A stretch of 64,000 nt of DNA from Albimonas donghaensis (lineage in GTDB: Bacteria; Pseudomonadota; Alphaproteobacteria; Rhodobacterales; Rhodobacteraceae). The notes under the pieces were generated by a model. The model saw only the letters and a list, made by a program, of their open reading frames with translations, made no database searches and was not told where the DNA came from. This document shows, in pieces, positions 54,443 to 63,469 of this stretch. Position numbers and translations under genes: made by a program. The DNA lies in assembly GCF_900106695.1 (NCBI RefSeq), contig NZ_FNMZ01000007.1, forward strand, positions 62,001 to 126,000. The letters run 5' to 3'. Position 1 is the stretch's first letter; every line of letters begins with the position of its first letter.

Positions 54443-55006
54443 TCAGACCTGCATGATCTCTTCCTGCTTCGATTCCAGCGCCTGATCGATCTTCTTGATC
54501 GTGGCGTCGGTCATGGCCTGGATCTCGTCCGAGTAGAACTTGGCGTCGTCTTCGCTCAGCCCCGCGGACTTGGCCTTCTTGACCATGTCCATGCCGTCGC
54601 GACGCACGTTGCGCACGGCGACCTTGGCGCTTTCGGAGTATTGCCCGGCGACCTTGACCAGTTCGCGGCGTCGTTCCTCGTTCAGCTCGGGGATCGGCAG
54701 GCGGATCAGCGTGCCGTCGACCACCGGGTTCAGACCCAGGCCCGAGGAGCGGATCGCCTTGTCCACCTTGCCGACCAGGGCCTTGTCCCAGATCGACAGG
54801 GTCAGCATCCGCGGCTCGGGCACGTTGATGGTGCCCACCTGGTTGATCGGCGTGTCGGCGCCGTAGGCGTCGATGCTCACCGGGTCCAGCATGGACGCCG
54901 AGGCCCGCCCCGTGCGCAGCGAGGCGAAATCGTTTCTCAGGGACGCGATCGCCCCGTCCATTCGACGTTCGAGGTCGTCAGTATCGATCTCGATCTCATC
55001 GCTCAT
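54443..55006 (-). CDS. frr: Ribosome-recycling factor
   Basis: 187 residues, full length. Typical sequence includes [40 protein letters not shown]-like residues here reading [15 protein letters not shown], and the helical C-terminus [20 protein letters not shown]. It splits the post-termination ribosome with EF-G. GGGAGGACATCC lies before the ATG. It is transcribed just after pyrH. Confidence 0.96.
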   Translation of the reverse strand: MSDEIEIDTDDLERRMDGAIASLRNDFASLRTGRASASMLDPVSIDAYGADTPINQVGTINVPEPRMLTLSIWDKALVGKVDKAIRSSGLGLNPVVDGTLIRLPIPELNEERRRELVKVAGQYSESAKVAVRNVRRDGMDMVKKAKSAGLSEDDAKFYSDEIQAMTDATIKKIDQALESKQEEIMQV

Positions 55007-55054
55007 GGATGTCCTCCCGGCGACGGCGCGCGGCCGATGCGGCGCGCCCCCGCA

Positions 55055-55795
55055 TCATGACTGCTCGACAATGGTGAATTTTCCGCGACCGCTCAAGACC
55101 TCGGCGAAACCGCCCGGGGAATGCAGCGAGAAGACGATCAGCGGCAGATTGTTATCGCGCGCGAGCGCGATGGCCGAGGCGTCCATCACCTTGAGGTTCT
55201 TGATCAGCACCTCGTCATAGGTGATCCGCTCGTAGCGCTTGGCGTCCGGGTCCAGCTTGGGATCGGCGGTATAGACGCCGTCCACCTGGGTGCCCTTCAT
55301 GATGGCCCCGCAATTCATCTCCATCGCCCGCAGCGCGGCGGCGGTGTCGGTGGTGAAATACGGGTTGCCGGTGCCGGCGGCGAAGATGACGATGCGCCCC
55401 TTCTCCAGGTGGCGCACGGCGCGGCGGCGGATATAGGGCTCGCAGATCTGGTCCATGGGGATGGCCGAAATCACGCGCGCGTGGACGCCCAGATCCTCCA
55501 GCGCGGACTGCATGCCCAGCGCGTTCATAACGGTCGCGAGCATGCCCATATAGTCGGCGGAGGCGCGTTCCATCCCCTGGGCGGAGCCCTGCAGGCCGCG
55601 GAAGATGTTGCCGCCGCCGATGACGAGGCAGATCTCGACGCCCAGGTCATAGACCGCCTTCACCTCATCGGCGATGCGCTGGACGGTGGGGGGATGCAGG
55701 CCGAAGCCCTGATCGCCCATCAACGCTTCGCCGGATATCTTGAGCAGAACGCGCGGATAAAGGAGCGGGGACGGCGTTTTGGCGGCCTCGGTCAT
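55055..55795 (-). CDS. pyrH: UMP kinase
   Basis: 246 residues from the ATG at 55795. Motifs: [32 protein letters not shown], the regulatory segment [15 protein letters not shown], and [19 protein letters not shown]. It phosphorylates UMP to UDP for pyrimidine nucleotide supply. AGGAG is 10 bases upstream of the start. The usual neighbour tsf is 1.7 kb upstream, separated by two other genes. Confidence 0.97.
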   Translation of the reverse strand: MTEAAKTPSPLLYPRVLLKISGEALMGDQGFGLHPPTVQRIADEVKAVYDLGVEICLVIGGGNIFRGLQGSAQGMERASADYMGMLATVMNALGMQSALEDLGVHARVISAIPMDQICEPYIRRRAVRHLEKGRIVIFAAGTGNPYFTTDTAAALRAMEMNCGAIMKGTQVDGVYTADPKLDPDAKRYERITYDEVLIKNLKVMDASAIALARDNNLPLIVFSLHSPGGFAEVLSGRGKFTIVEQS

Positions 55796-56027
55796 GCGCG
55801 AGTCTCTCCTGTCGGCTGGCGCGCGCAATCTGTCCGAAGGGGGGCGCGGATGCAAGGCGCGCGGGGCCGCAGGGGGGCGGATCGCGGGCGAATGTCGCCG
55901 GGCCGGAAACTCCGGGACCGGGATGCTGGCCGAACCCGGGGCGGCGGCGACGCGAGGCCGCGGCGACGCCGCCGCTCCGACCCGCGCGCGCACCGCCCGC
56001 GCGCGGCCTTCGGTCCGGGGTTCCGGA

Positions 56028-56465
56028 TCAGGCGCCCTGCTGGATCGCCTTGTCGGCGCGCGCGACCTGCCGGGAATGGCAGCCCTGGGAGCCGGAGCGC
56101 CGGCCCTTCTTGTTGTAGGTCACCACGCAGCCGTCGTCGAAGGTCACGCGTGAGGCGCCGCCTTTCAGCTTGTGAACCTTGAGCCCGCCGCCCCCGCGCG
56201 ACTTCGCGTCGGCCTGCACGGCGGCGTCGGCCTTTTCGACCTGGCCCGCCCGGCAGGCCTGGGAGCCGGAGCGCCGGCCATCCTTGTTGTAGGTGACGAT
56301 GCAGCCATTGGTGTAGCGCACCGTGTAGGCGCCGTTGTCCTGGCGGTTCACCCGCGGCTCGCCCCCGCCCGGCTGCGCCTTGAGCGGCTCGGTCTCCGTC
56401 GGCAGGCAGGCGGAGAGGGCGAGGGCCGCGAGGGCGGCCAGGGTCGTGCGCGCGATATGTTTCAT
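56028..56465 (-). CDS. Lipoprotein with a duplicated Cys-containing motif
   Basis: 145 residues. A short hydrophobic start ending ALALSAC is a good lipobox, so it is likely a membrane-anchored lipoprotein. The mature part contains two copies of the same 35-residue unit: [21 protein letters not shown] and [21 protein letters not shown], each followed by a helix ([24 protein letters not shown]). Each unit has two Cys with identical spacing. I do not recognise the family. It lies between pyrH and a hypothetical gene. Confidence 0.78.
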   Translation of the reverse strand: MKHIARTTLAALAALALSACLPTETEPLKAQPGGGEPRVNRQDNGAYTVRYTNGCIVTYNKDGRRSGSQACRAGQVEKADAAVQADAKSRGGGGLKVHKLKGGASRVTFDDGCVVTYNKKGRRSGSQGCHSRQVARADKAIQQGA

Positions 56466-56553
56466 GCGCCCCAGCGTAAAGCCGCCGCCCCGGAAGTCAC
56501 GCGGCGATTTGAAGGCGGCGCCTGGGCGGGCCGGCGCTGACCATCGGGCCCGC

Positions 56554-57384
56554 TCAAGCTAACGGCGATGAAAGCTTGCCCTCTGTCTCAAGCGGTATGC
56601 GCACCAGTCCGGAGGCCCGCTCGACTTCGCGGATCACATTGCAGACTTCCAGAAAGCAAGGCCCCAGCATGGCGAAGACTCCCTGACCACCAAAGGGTTC
56701 GACCTCAGGAGAAAAGACCAGTTCCAACGATTGAAACGGCTTGCCCACGAACGCGGCGTCGGCTGGAAGGTCGGAGATCAGCACCTGACGGGAGCCGGGC
56801 TGCCCGATGAAGCCGACATTCTTCATGTGAAAGCCGGTCCCAAGCACCTCCGGAGCTTGCGCGACTGACTGAGCGACCGACAGCAGAATGAGATTGTGCT
56901 TGTCCAGGTTCGCCAGCTTCCCGAGCCCCCAGATAAGGCGATTTCCCTCCGGGTAAGGCTTGAACTTGTCCCTCAGCAAAGCCTCCATCGCCGGAAGCGC
57001 GGCGATTACCTTCCTCAGCTCGGGGAGCTTTTTCTTGCCGGAGACTTTGGCTTCCAGGTCATTCGCGTCCTCTGAGATCGGGAATGAGGCTCGACCACGT
57101 TTGCCGTCCGCGGCGACAATGGCGGACGAGACATAGTCGAGGGCGGCGCGCCCGCACTGAACGGCATCGCCAATGGCCAGCGACAAAAGGGCGGGGTTCA
57201 GGGTTGGCCCGTCGAACCGGATACCGCCAGCACGCAACGCCAGCCCGCCGTCTCCGCCTGTCGCCTTGAGCAGCTCTGCTCTGTAGTTCTGGAAGTGAAA
57301 TGAAGCTTCTCGCAGGTGGTCATGCGCGCGCAACAGCTTCGCGTGCGCCTGACGCAACCGCTTCTCCAGCATCGCCTTGTCCAT
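56554..57384 (-). CDS. Hypothetical protein, atypical composition, probably acquired
   Basis: 276 residues from the ATG at 57384 (MDKAMLEKRLRQ), without a clear ribosome-binding site; an ATG 14 codons earlier is possible. The N-terminal helix pair (KLLRAHDHLREASFHFQNYR; GDAVQCGRAALDYV) and the later LGKLANLDKHNLIL resemble a broad group of uncharacterised proteins from genomic islands, but I cannot assign a function. Base composition is lower in GC than its neighbours, with more A/T-rich codons. It interrupts the usual tsf-pyrH adjacency, suggesting insertion. Confidence 0.7.
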   Translation of the reverse strand: MDKAMLEKRLRQAHAKLLRAHDHLREASFHFQNYRAELLKATGGDGGLALRAGGIRFDGPTLNPALLSLAIGDAVQCGRAALDYVSSAIVAADGKRGRASFPISEDANDLEAKVSGKKKLPELRKVIAALPAMEALLRDKFKPYPEGNRLIWGLGKLANLDKHNLILLSVAQSVAQAPEVLGTGFHMKNVGFIGQPGSRQVLISDLPADAAFVGKPFQSLELVFSPEVEPFGGQGVFAMLGPCFLEVCNVIREVERASGLVRIPLETEGKLSSPLA

Positions 57385-57468
57385 CGAAACACCAAAATGA
57401 AAATGGCGGGCCAATCGGCCCGCCATTCACTTAGTGTGCGCATCTCGTCTTTGGAAGGCGCCCGGCGA

Positions 57469-58362
57469 TCAGCCGGCGGCGGCCTTGGCGACCTCGGCCG
57501 CGAAGTCTTCCTCTTCCTTCTCGATCCCCTCGCCGACCTCGACGCGGGCGAACCCGACGATCTTGATGTCGGCGCCGGCCTCGGCGACCGCCTTCTCGAC
57601 GGTCAGGTCCGGGTTGATCACGAAGGTCTGCTTCAGCAGGCAGACCTCCTGGAAGAACTTGTTCAGACGGCCGACGATCATCTTCTCGATGACGTTGTCC
57701 GGCTTGCCCGACTCGCGGGCCTGGTCGGTCAGCACCTGCTTCTCGCGCTCGACCAGCGCGGGGTCCAGGTCGGCCTCGGACAGCGAGGCCGGGTTGGTCG
57801 CGGCCACATGCATGGCGACCTGCTTGCCGATGGTCTCCATCGCCGCGGCGTCGGAGCCGGTCATCGCGACCAGAACGCCGATCTTGCCCATGCCGCCGGC
57901 GACGGCGTTGTGGACATAGGAGGCCACAACGTCGCCCTCGAGCTTCGCCATCCGGCGCACCGACATGTTCTCGCCGATGGTGCCGATCTTGGCGGAGACG
58001 GTGTCGGCGACGGACTTGCCGCCCATGTCGGCGGCCAGCAGCGCCTCGGTGTCGGCGACGCCCAGCGCGGCCTGGGCGATGCCCGAGACCATCGCCTGGA
58101 ACTCGGCGTTGCGCGCGACGAAGTCGGTCTCGGAGTTCACCTCGACCGCGACGCCCTTGCCGCCCTCGGAGGCGACGGCCACCAGGCCCTCGGCGGCCAC
58201 GCGGCCGGCCTTCTTGGCGGCCTTGGCCAGCCCCTTGGCGCGCAGCCAGTCGACCGAGGCCTCCATGTCGCCGTCGTTCTCGACCAGGGCCTTCTTCGCG
58301 TCCATCATCCCCGCGCCGGTCTGGTCGCGGAGTTCCTTCACCATCGAAGCGGTGATCGCCAT
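57469..58362 (-). CDS. tsf: Translation elongation factor Ts
   Basis: 297 residues. N-terminal [20 protein letters not shown] with the EF-Ts UBA-like start, the signature [20 protein letters not shown], and the C-terminal [21 protein letters not shown] are diagnostic. It is the nucleotide-exchange factor for EF-Tu. It follows rpsB by about 260 bases on the same strand, with a strong hairpin between them. Confidence 0.97.
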   Translation of the reverse strand: MAITASMVKELRDQTGAGMMDAKKALVENDGDMEASVDWLRAKGLAKAAKKAGRVAAEGLVAVASEGGKGVAVEVNSETDFVARNAEFQAMVSGIAQAALGVADTEALLAADMGGKSVADTVSAKIGTIGENMSVRRMAKLEGDVVASYVHNAVAGGMGKIGVLVAMTGSDAAAMETIGKQVAMHVAATNPASLSEADLDPALVEREKQVLTDQARESGKPDNVIEKMIVGRLNKFFQEVCLLKQTFVINPDLTVEKAVAEAGADIKIVGFARVEVGEGIEKEEEDFAAEVAKAAAG

Positions 58363-58568
58363 CGGGTTTCTCCTATCGGTCCTGACGCCTGCCGGCGCGC
58401 GGTGGGGCCCCTGGTCGTCCGGCCCGTCTTCCCTGAACCCGCGGGTTCAGGTCGTCGGGCGGCGGCGGCGCGGGACCCGGGCTCCGCCGGGGGCTGTCTG
58501 GGCGGCGAGGCCCGTCGCGTCAAGCGGAACGGGCGTCATCGAAATGTCGTGTCGAAAGGTCTTCGGAT

Positions 58569-58613
58569 CGCGCCGCGCGGGGTCCGGCTGCGCCGGAGGC
58601 CCCGCGCGGCGCG
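58569..58613 (-). terminator. Strong GC hairpin between rpsB and tsf
   Basis: A 14-bp perfect stem (58569-58582 with 58600-58613) topped by a further 6-bp stem TCCGGC/GCCGGA (58583-58588 with 58592-58597). It begins nine bases after the rpsB stop. With no T tract it may be an attenuator or mRNA-stability element setting the rpsB:tsf ratio. Confidence 0.7.
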
Positions 58614-58621
58614 GGATCGCA

Positions 58622-59443
58622 TCAGGCCTCGGCCGGGGTCTCGGCGGGCTTTTCGGCCTCGGCGGGGGTCTCGGCGGTCTCGGCCGGAACCTCCTCGAGG
58701 GCCTCTTCCATCGGCAGCTCTTCCATCTCGCCGAGATCGAAGCCCGACTCGCCCATCGCGGCGGCCATGCCGTCCAGCGCGGCGCGCGCGGCCAGATCGC
58801 AGTAGAGCGTGATGGCGCGCGAGGCGTCGTCGTTGCCCGGGATCGGGAAGGCGATGCCCGAGGGATCCGAGTTGGTGTCGAGCACCGCGACCACCGGGAT
58901 GCCGAGCTTGTTCGCCTCGGCGATCGCCAGCTGCTCCTTGTTGGTGTCGATCACGAAGATCAGGTCGGGAACGCCGCCCATCTCGCGGATGCCGCCCAGC
59001 GAGGCGTTGAGCTTGTTCCGCTCACGCTCGAGGCTCAGGCGCTCGCGCTTGGTGAAGCCCTCGGCGCCGCTGTCGAAGGTCTCGTCCAGCTTGCGCAGAC
59101 GGTCGATCGAGTTCGACACGGTCTTCCAGTTGGTGAGCGTGCCGCCCAGCCAGCGGTGGTTCATGTAGTACTGGGCGCAGCGCTCGGCGGCCTCGGCCAG
59201 CGGGATCTGGGCCTGGCGCTTGGTGCCGACGAACAGCACCCGGCCGCCCTTGGCGACGGTGTCGCGGATCGCCTGCAGCGCGGCGTCGAGCAGCGGGACC
59301 GTCTGGGTGAGGTCCATGATGTGGACGCCGTTGCGGTCGCCGTAGATGTACGGGCCCATCTTCGGGTTCCAGCGATGCGTCTGGTGACCGAAGTGGACGC
59401 CAGCTTCAAGCAGCTGGCGCAGGGAGAATTCCGGCAGAGCCAT
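58622..59443 (-). CDS. rpsB: 30S ribosomal protein S2
   Basis: 273 residues. The N-terminal [20 protein letters not shown] with [19 protein letters not shown] and the internal [20 protein letters not shown] are typical of S2. The last about 30 residues are an Ala/Glu/Pro-rich extension ([19 protein letters not shown]), common in alphaproteobacteria. It is the first gene of the growth cluster; its long upstream region contains a polypurine tract. Confidence 0.97.
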   Translation of the reverse strand: MALPEFSLRQLLEAGVHFGHQTHRWNPKMGPYIYGDRNGVHIMDLTQTVPLLDAALQAIRDTVAKGGRVLFVGTKRQAQIPLAEAAERCAQYYMNHRWLGGTLTNWKTVSNSIDRLRKLDETFDSGAEGFTKRERLSLERERNKLNASLGGIREMGGVPDLIFVIDTNKEQLAIAEANKLGIPVVAVLDTNSDPSGIAFPIPGNDDASRAITLYCDLAARAALDGMAAAMGESGFDLGEMEELPMEEALEEVPAETAETPAEAEKPAETPAEA

Positions 59444-60015
59444 TCCGTTTCCTTTCCGGTTTCAGCCTCTGCGGGGGTGAGGGCGTGCGCCCAACCGGAG
59501 GACCGGCGCGGGATGTCTCCCCGTCCGGCCCGAACCCCGCATGCGGATTACGTGCGCGGCCTCTACACGCGGCCGGGACGGAAGGCAAGCCCGGACGAAC
59601 CCGGCGAGGGGGGAGGGAGGGAGGGGGAAAGGGGGGAGAAAGGGGGAGGACGCTTCGGGACGGACGGGGCGGCCCTCGCGCCGCTGCGCGTCGCATCGCC
59701 CCGCCCGACCGTCCCCGTCCTATCCGCGCGGCGGAGAGGGGCCCGCCTTCCCCGTCAGGCGCTTTCACCCGAAAGAGCCGCCGCGAAAGACCGAGGCGGC
59801 GCCTCTTCCTGCGGGGGGACTCTGATTCGCCCGCCCCGCCCGGAGCGCGGCCCCGAGGGCTGCAGGGCGGGGCGATGTCGGGGCGAAGCCGCGACGAGGG
59901 CCGCGCGGCGGCCCATACGGCCCGGCGCGCCCTCGGGGAAACGCGAAAAGACCCGACCGCGGGGCGCCGCGTCAGGCCATCTAATCGTTCAACCCTGAGG
60001 AAGGAAAGGGGGAGA
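59444..60015. other. rpsB upstream region with polypurine tract
   Basis: 572 bases between rpsB and a tRNA. It holds an uninterrupted 45-base purine run on the plus strand (59606-59650), with six G-blocks of three or more, which could form a G-quadruplex; on the rpsB sense strand it is a C-rich pyrimidine run about 165-207 bases before the start codon. No gene is recognised. The promoter of rpsB should lie within. Confidence 0.6.
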
Positions 60016-60091
<76 letters not shown>

Positions 60092-60298
60092 ATTCTCCCG
60101 CGCCGGCTCTGGTGTCTCCGGCGGCGTGGGGCGGTGTCTAGGCCAGGCTCCGGCGGGTTGCAAGAGGGAAATTTCACCCGCCTCGCTCCGCCGTTTTCCG
60201 GCCCCGCGCGCCGCCCCGGCGCGCGTCCTTCGCCGCGCCGCGCCCCGGCCCCGCAGGGGCGAGGCGGGCGCGGCGCCCGAAATCAGGTCGCCCCGATC

Positions 60299-60649
60299 TC
60301 AGGTCTCCTCATCGTCCTTCTCGCCGGCGACGGCGCCCAGATCGCTGAGATCGTCATCATCGTCGTCGTCATCGTCGTCGAGCAGCACGTCGTCGACCAC
60401 GGCGTCTTCTTCCGAGTCGTCATCGTCGTCGATCAGCGCGTCGCCGCTGTCGGCCACGACGGCGGCCGCGGCCGCCTTCTCGGGCTTGGCCTTGGCGCGC
60501 GAGGGCGCGGCCGGCTTGCGCTCGGTCAGCGCGGAAAGCGGGAAACTCGCGCCGCAGCTCGGGCAGGCGACGGGATCCCGGAGCAGATCGTAGAAGCGGA
60601 CGGCGCAGCTCGGGCAGCTTCGCTTCGCGCCCCATTCAGGTTTGGCCAT
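60299..60649 (-). CDS. TIGR02300-type 'FYDLN acid' zinc-ribbon protein
   Basis: 116 residues from an ATG preceded by GGAGG. The N-terminus MAKPEWGAKR leads into a CxxC pair (CPSCAVRFYDLLRDP VACPSC) with the FYDL signature that names the family. The rest is disordered and acidic: a Lys/Ala-rich linker, then DDDD and a run of ten Asp before LSDL. The function of the family is unknown; it is widespread in alphaproteobacteria. It is divergent from the PHB depolymerase gene. Confidence 0.9.
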   Translation of the reverse strand: MAKPEWGAKRSCPSCAVRFYDLLRDPVACPSCGASFPLSALTERKPAAPSRAKAKPEKAAAAAVVADSGDALIDDDDDSEEDAVVDDVLLDDDDDDDDDDLSDLGAVAGEKDDEET

Positions 60650-61040
60650 GGGGACCCTCCAAGGCGGCAAGTCTGCGGGAATGCGCGCCTCTGCCACATG
60701 ATTCCGCCCCACGCAAGGGCTCACGCGCGGCCGCGCCCGGCCCGCGGCCCGCCCGCGCCCCCCGCTTTCGCGGCCCGCGCCCCCTTTCGACGCGCTGCGG
60801 AAACGCTTTCCGGAGGCGCCCGCCCGCGCCCGCCCGAGGCTTTCCGGCGACAGGTTCCGACGAACCGCAGGGTTTCGTCCCGAAACCGCGCGACGGGGCG
60901 CCGTCGGCGCCTCCCGGCGCTTGCCGCGCCGCGTCCCCGGGACTAGCGTTCATCCTCCCGCCGCGGCCGCCTCGCGCGTCCGGCGCCTTCCGGCAGCGCC
61001 TCGCCCGTCTTCCGCGGCGCGGCCCGGCCATGGAAACCGC
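60650..61040. other. Divergent region between FYDLN and depolymerase genes
   Basis: 391 GC-rich bases carrying the promoters of both divergent genes. CCACATGATTCCGCC near 60697 is the only AT-richer stretch. Open frames inside translate to Arg/Pro-rich sequence without family signs. No gene is called. Confidence 0.45.
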
Positions 61041-62450
61041 ATGCTCTACCACGCCTACGAGTTCGCCCATGCCGCCGTCGCCCCCTGGCGCGCCGCGGCA
61101 CGGCTGGGTCGCCAGGCCCTGACCGCGCCGCTCAACCCCTGCGCCGCCAGCTTTCCGGCCCGCGCCGGCGCCGCGGCCCTGCAGGTCTTCGTCAACGCCA
61201 CCGCCCGCTACGGCAAACCGGAATTCGGCCTGACCTCGACCCGGCTCGACGGCATGGAGGGGGACGAGACCGCGCCGATCATCCAGCGGACCGTCGCCTC
61301 GACCCCGTTCTGCGACCTGGTGCATTTCCACCGCGACCACCCTGCGGCCGAGGCCCGGCGCGACCCGCCGCTGCTGATCGCGGCGCCCCTGTCCGGGCAC
61401 TTCGCCACGCTGCTGCGCGGCACGGTGGAGGCGCTGGCCCCGCATCATGACGTCTACATCACCGACTGGCGCGACGCCCGCAACGTGCCCGTCGCCGCCG
61501 GCGCCTTCGACATGGACGACTGCACCGAGACGCTGATGGCCTTCTGCCGGATGATCGCCAGCGACGCCGACGGCGACGTGACGCGGGAACGGCCGGCGCT
61601 GCTCGCGGTCAGCCAGGCGGGCGTGCCGGCGCTCGCCGCCGCGGCGATGATGGCCGAGGACGACGATCCGGCGCGCCCGGCCTCGCTGGTGCTGATGGGC
61701 TCCCCCATCGACGTGGCGCGCAACCCCAGGGCGGCGGCGGGGCTGATCGCCTCGCACAGCGCGTCCTGGCTCGAGCGGAACGCCATCGTCACCGTGCCCT
61801 GGCCCAATCCGGGCTTCCTGCGGCGGGTCTATCCGGGGTTCCTGCAGCTCTCGGGCTTCATGCAGATGAACCTCGACCGGCATGTGGACGCCCATATGGA
61901 CCATTTCCGCCACCTGATCCGGGGGGATGGCGACGGCGACGCGGCGCATCGGCGGTTCTACGACGAATTCCTGGCGGTGATGGACCTGACCGCCGAGTTC
62001 TACCTGCAGACACTCGACCGGGTGTTCCGCCGTCGGCTGCTGGCGCGGGGGCTCTACCGGCACCGGGAGACGCGGCCCGTGCGGCCCGAGGCGATCCGCG
62101 ACATCGCGCTGATGACGCTGGAGGGCGGGCGCGACGACATCACCGGCCCCGGCCAGACCCGGGCCGCCCATGACCTCTGCGCCGCCCTGCCCGACGCGAT
62201 GCGCGCGCATCTCACGGTCGAGGAGGTCGGGCATTACGGCCTGTTCAACGGCTCGCGCTGGCGGACGGGCACGGCGCCGCGCGTGCGCGACTTCATCCAC
62301 GCCCAGCGCATTCCCGCGCGGGGCCGGGCCCCGGCGGACGCCGGGACGGAAACGGGGGCGGACGCCGGGACGGAAACGGGGCCGAACGCCGGGACGGAAA
62401 CGGGGGCGGACGCCGGGACGGAAACGGGGGCGGGGGCGGCCGCGGGCTGA
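61041..62450 (+). CDS. Intracellular polyhydroxyalkanoate depolymerase-like protein (PhaZ type)
   Basis: 469 residues. The start MLYHAYEFAHAAVAPWRAAA and the body VHFHRD, LIAAPLSGHFATLLRGTVEAL, HDVYITDWRDARNVPVAAG, and the C-terminal GHYGLFNGSRWRTGTAPRVR match intracellular PhaZ (alpha/beta-hydrolase) enzymes that degrade native PHB granules. The nucleophile elbow reads LLAVSQAG with Ser191 where I expect Cys (AVCQP-type in characterised relatives such as Ralstonia PhaZ1). Candidate Asp365/366 (GGRDDITG) and His398 complete a triad. The last 40 residues are a low-complexity repeat of ADAGTETG from a 24-bp DNA repeat. Confidence 0.85.
   Translation: MLYHAYEFAHAAVAPWRAAARLGRQALTAPLNPCAASFPARAGAAALQVFVNATARYGKPEFGLTSTRLDGMEGDETAPIIQRTVASTPFCDLVHFHRDHPAAEARRDPPLLIAAPLSGHFATLLRGTVEALAPHHDVYITDWRDARNVPVAAGAFDMDDCTETLMAFCRMIASDADGDVTRERPALLAVSQAGVPALAAAAMMAEDDDPARPASLVLMGSPIDVARNPRAAAGLIASHSASWLERNAIVTVPWPNPGFLRRVYPGFLQLSGFMQMNLDRHVDAHMDHFRHLIRGDGDGDAAHRRFYDEFLAVMDLTAEFYLQTLDRVFRRRLLARGLYRHRETRPVRPEAIRDIALMTLEGGRDDITGPGQTRAAHDLCAALPDAMRAHLTVEEVGHYGLFNGSRWRTGTAPRVRDFIHAQRIPARGRAPADAGTETGADAGTETGPNAGTETGADAGTETGAGAAAG
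62334..62429 (+). repeat. 24-bp minisatellite at the 3' end of the depolymerase gene
   Basis: Four tandem copies (62334-62357, 62358-62381, 62382-62405, 62406-62429), in frame, each encoding eight residues of the form ADAGTETG. Three copies appear identical; the third differs at its first bases (CCGAAC for GCGGAC) and encodes PNAGTETG. Copy number is likely to vary between strains. Confidence 0.93.
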
Positions 62451-62622
62451 TCCCCGCGACCGGCCGCGTGGGCAGCGGCGCCGGCGACCGCTGGACAGGC
62501 GCGGGCGCGCGCGGCATCAGGGGCGAACGACCGGACGGCGCGCGCACGCGCCGGGACGAGCCGGGACGAACCAGGAGGGGACGCGGTTGGCGCGATCCGG
62601 CGCGGGCGGAATCGGGGGACGG

Positions 62623-63414
62623 ATGGCGGCGCTGGCGCGCGCCGCCGCGGCCGCCGCGCGCCCCGACACCCGCCCCGGCGCCCGCCCCGCGACCGAAGCC
62701 CGGAAGGAGGAGGCGCTGTTCCTCGACCCGCCCGGCGTGCGCGTGGCGCTGCGCCGCTCGGCCCGCGCCCGACGCTTCACGCTCTCCGTCAGCCGGGTCG
62801 ACGGCGCGCCGCACCTGACCCTGCCCCAGCGCGCCTCCGTGGCCGAGGCGCTGGACTTCCTGACCCGCCAGGCCGGCTGGCTGGAGGCCGCCATGGCCCG
62901 GGTCCCGCCCGAGCGGGTGGTGGCCCCCGGCCGCGCCCTGCCCTTCCGCGGCGGCTCGGTGGTGCTGACCCTGCGCCCGTCCGGCCCGCGCCGCGCGCCG
63001 ACGCTGGAGAACGGGCGGCTGATGGTCTCCGGCCCCGCCGCCGAGGCCCCGCAGCGGGCGATGAGTTTCGTGAAGGAGACCGCGCGGGCCGAGCTGGTCC
63101 CCGCCGCCCGCGCCTACGCCGCCCGGCTGGGGCGCGAGGCCGGGCCCATCACCCTGCGCGACACGCGGTCCCGCTGGGGGTCCTGCGCGTCCTCGGGGGC
63201 GCTGTCCTTCTCCTGGCGGCTGGCGATGGCGCCGCCGGACGTGCTGGACTACGTGGCCGCGCATGAGGCGGCGCACCTGGTGGAGATGAACCACGGCCCG
63301 GATTTCTGGGCGCTGGTGGACGGGCTGCGCCCCGACTGGCGGGAGTGCCGCGACTGGCTGCGGCGGCACGGGCCGGAACTGCACCGGGTGCGGTTCGCCC
63401 CGCCCGCCTCCTGA
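62623..63414 (+). CDS. YgjP/SprT-like metal-dependent hydrolase (DUF45)
   Basis: 263 residues from the ATG at 62623. A TTG at 62587 behind AGGAGG (8 bases) would add 12 residues and may be the true start. The core RARRFTLSVSR and the metalloprotease segment AAHEAAHLVEMNHGPDFW hold the HExxH zinc site with a third His ligand; RSRWGSCASSGALSFSWRL is the usual family block. It belongs to the YgjP-like peptidase-fold family, of poorly known substrate, cytosolic. It follows the depolymerase by about 170 bases. Confidence 0.9.
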   Translation: MAALARAAAAAARPDTRPGARPATEARKEEALFLDPPGVRVALRRSARARRFTLSVSRVDGAPHLTLPQRASVAEALDFLTRQAGWLEAAMARVPPERVVAPGRALPFRGGSVVLTLRPSGPRRAPTLENGRLMVSGPAAEAPQRAMSFVKETARAELVPAARAYAARLGREAGPITLRDTRSRWGSCASSGALSFSWRLAMAPPDVLDYVAAHEAAHLVEMNHGPDFWALVDGLRPDWRECRDWLRRHGPELHRVRFAPPAS

Positions 63415-63417
63415 CAC

Positions 63418-63454
63418 GCCCCTCCGGCGCCCCGACGCCGGGCGCCGGAGGGGC
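63418..63454. terminator. Bidirectional terminator between convergent genes
   Basis: A perfect 15-bp stem (63418-63432 with 63440-63454, GCCCCTCCGGCGCCC/GGGCGCCGGAGGGGC) and a 7-base loop, between the ends of the YgjP-type gene and the minus-strand membrane-protein gene. Confidence 0.85.
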
Positions 63455-63469
63455 GACGCGATCCGGAGA

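Noticed and set aside
60636-62300. 554-codon minus-strand frame opposite the PHB depolymerase
   Set aside because: Antisense shadow; the plus strand holds the alpha/beta-hydrolase motifs.
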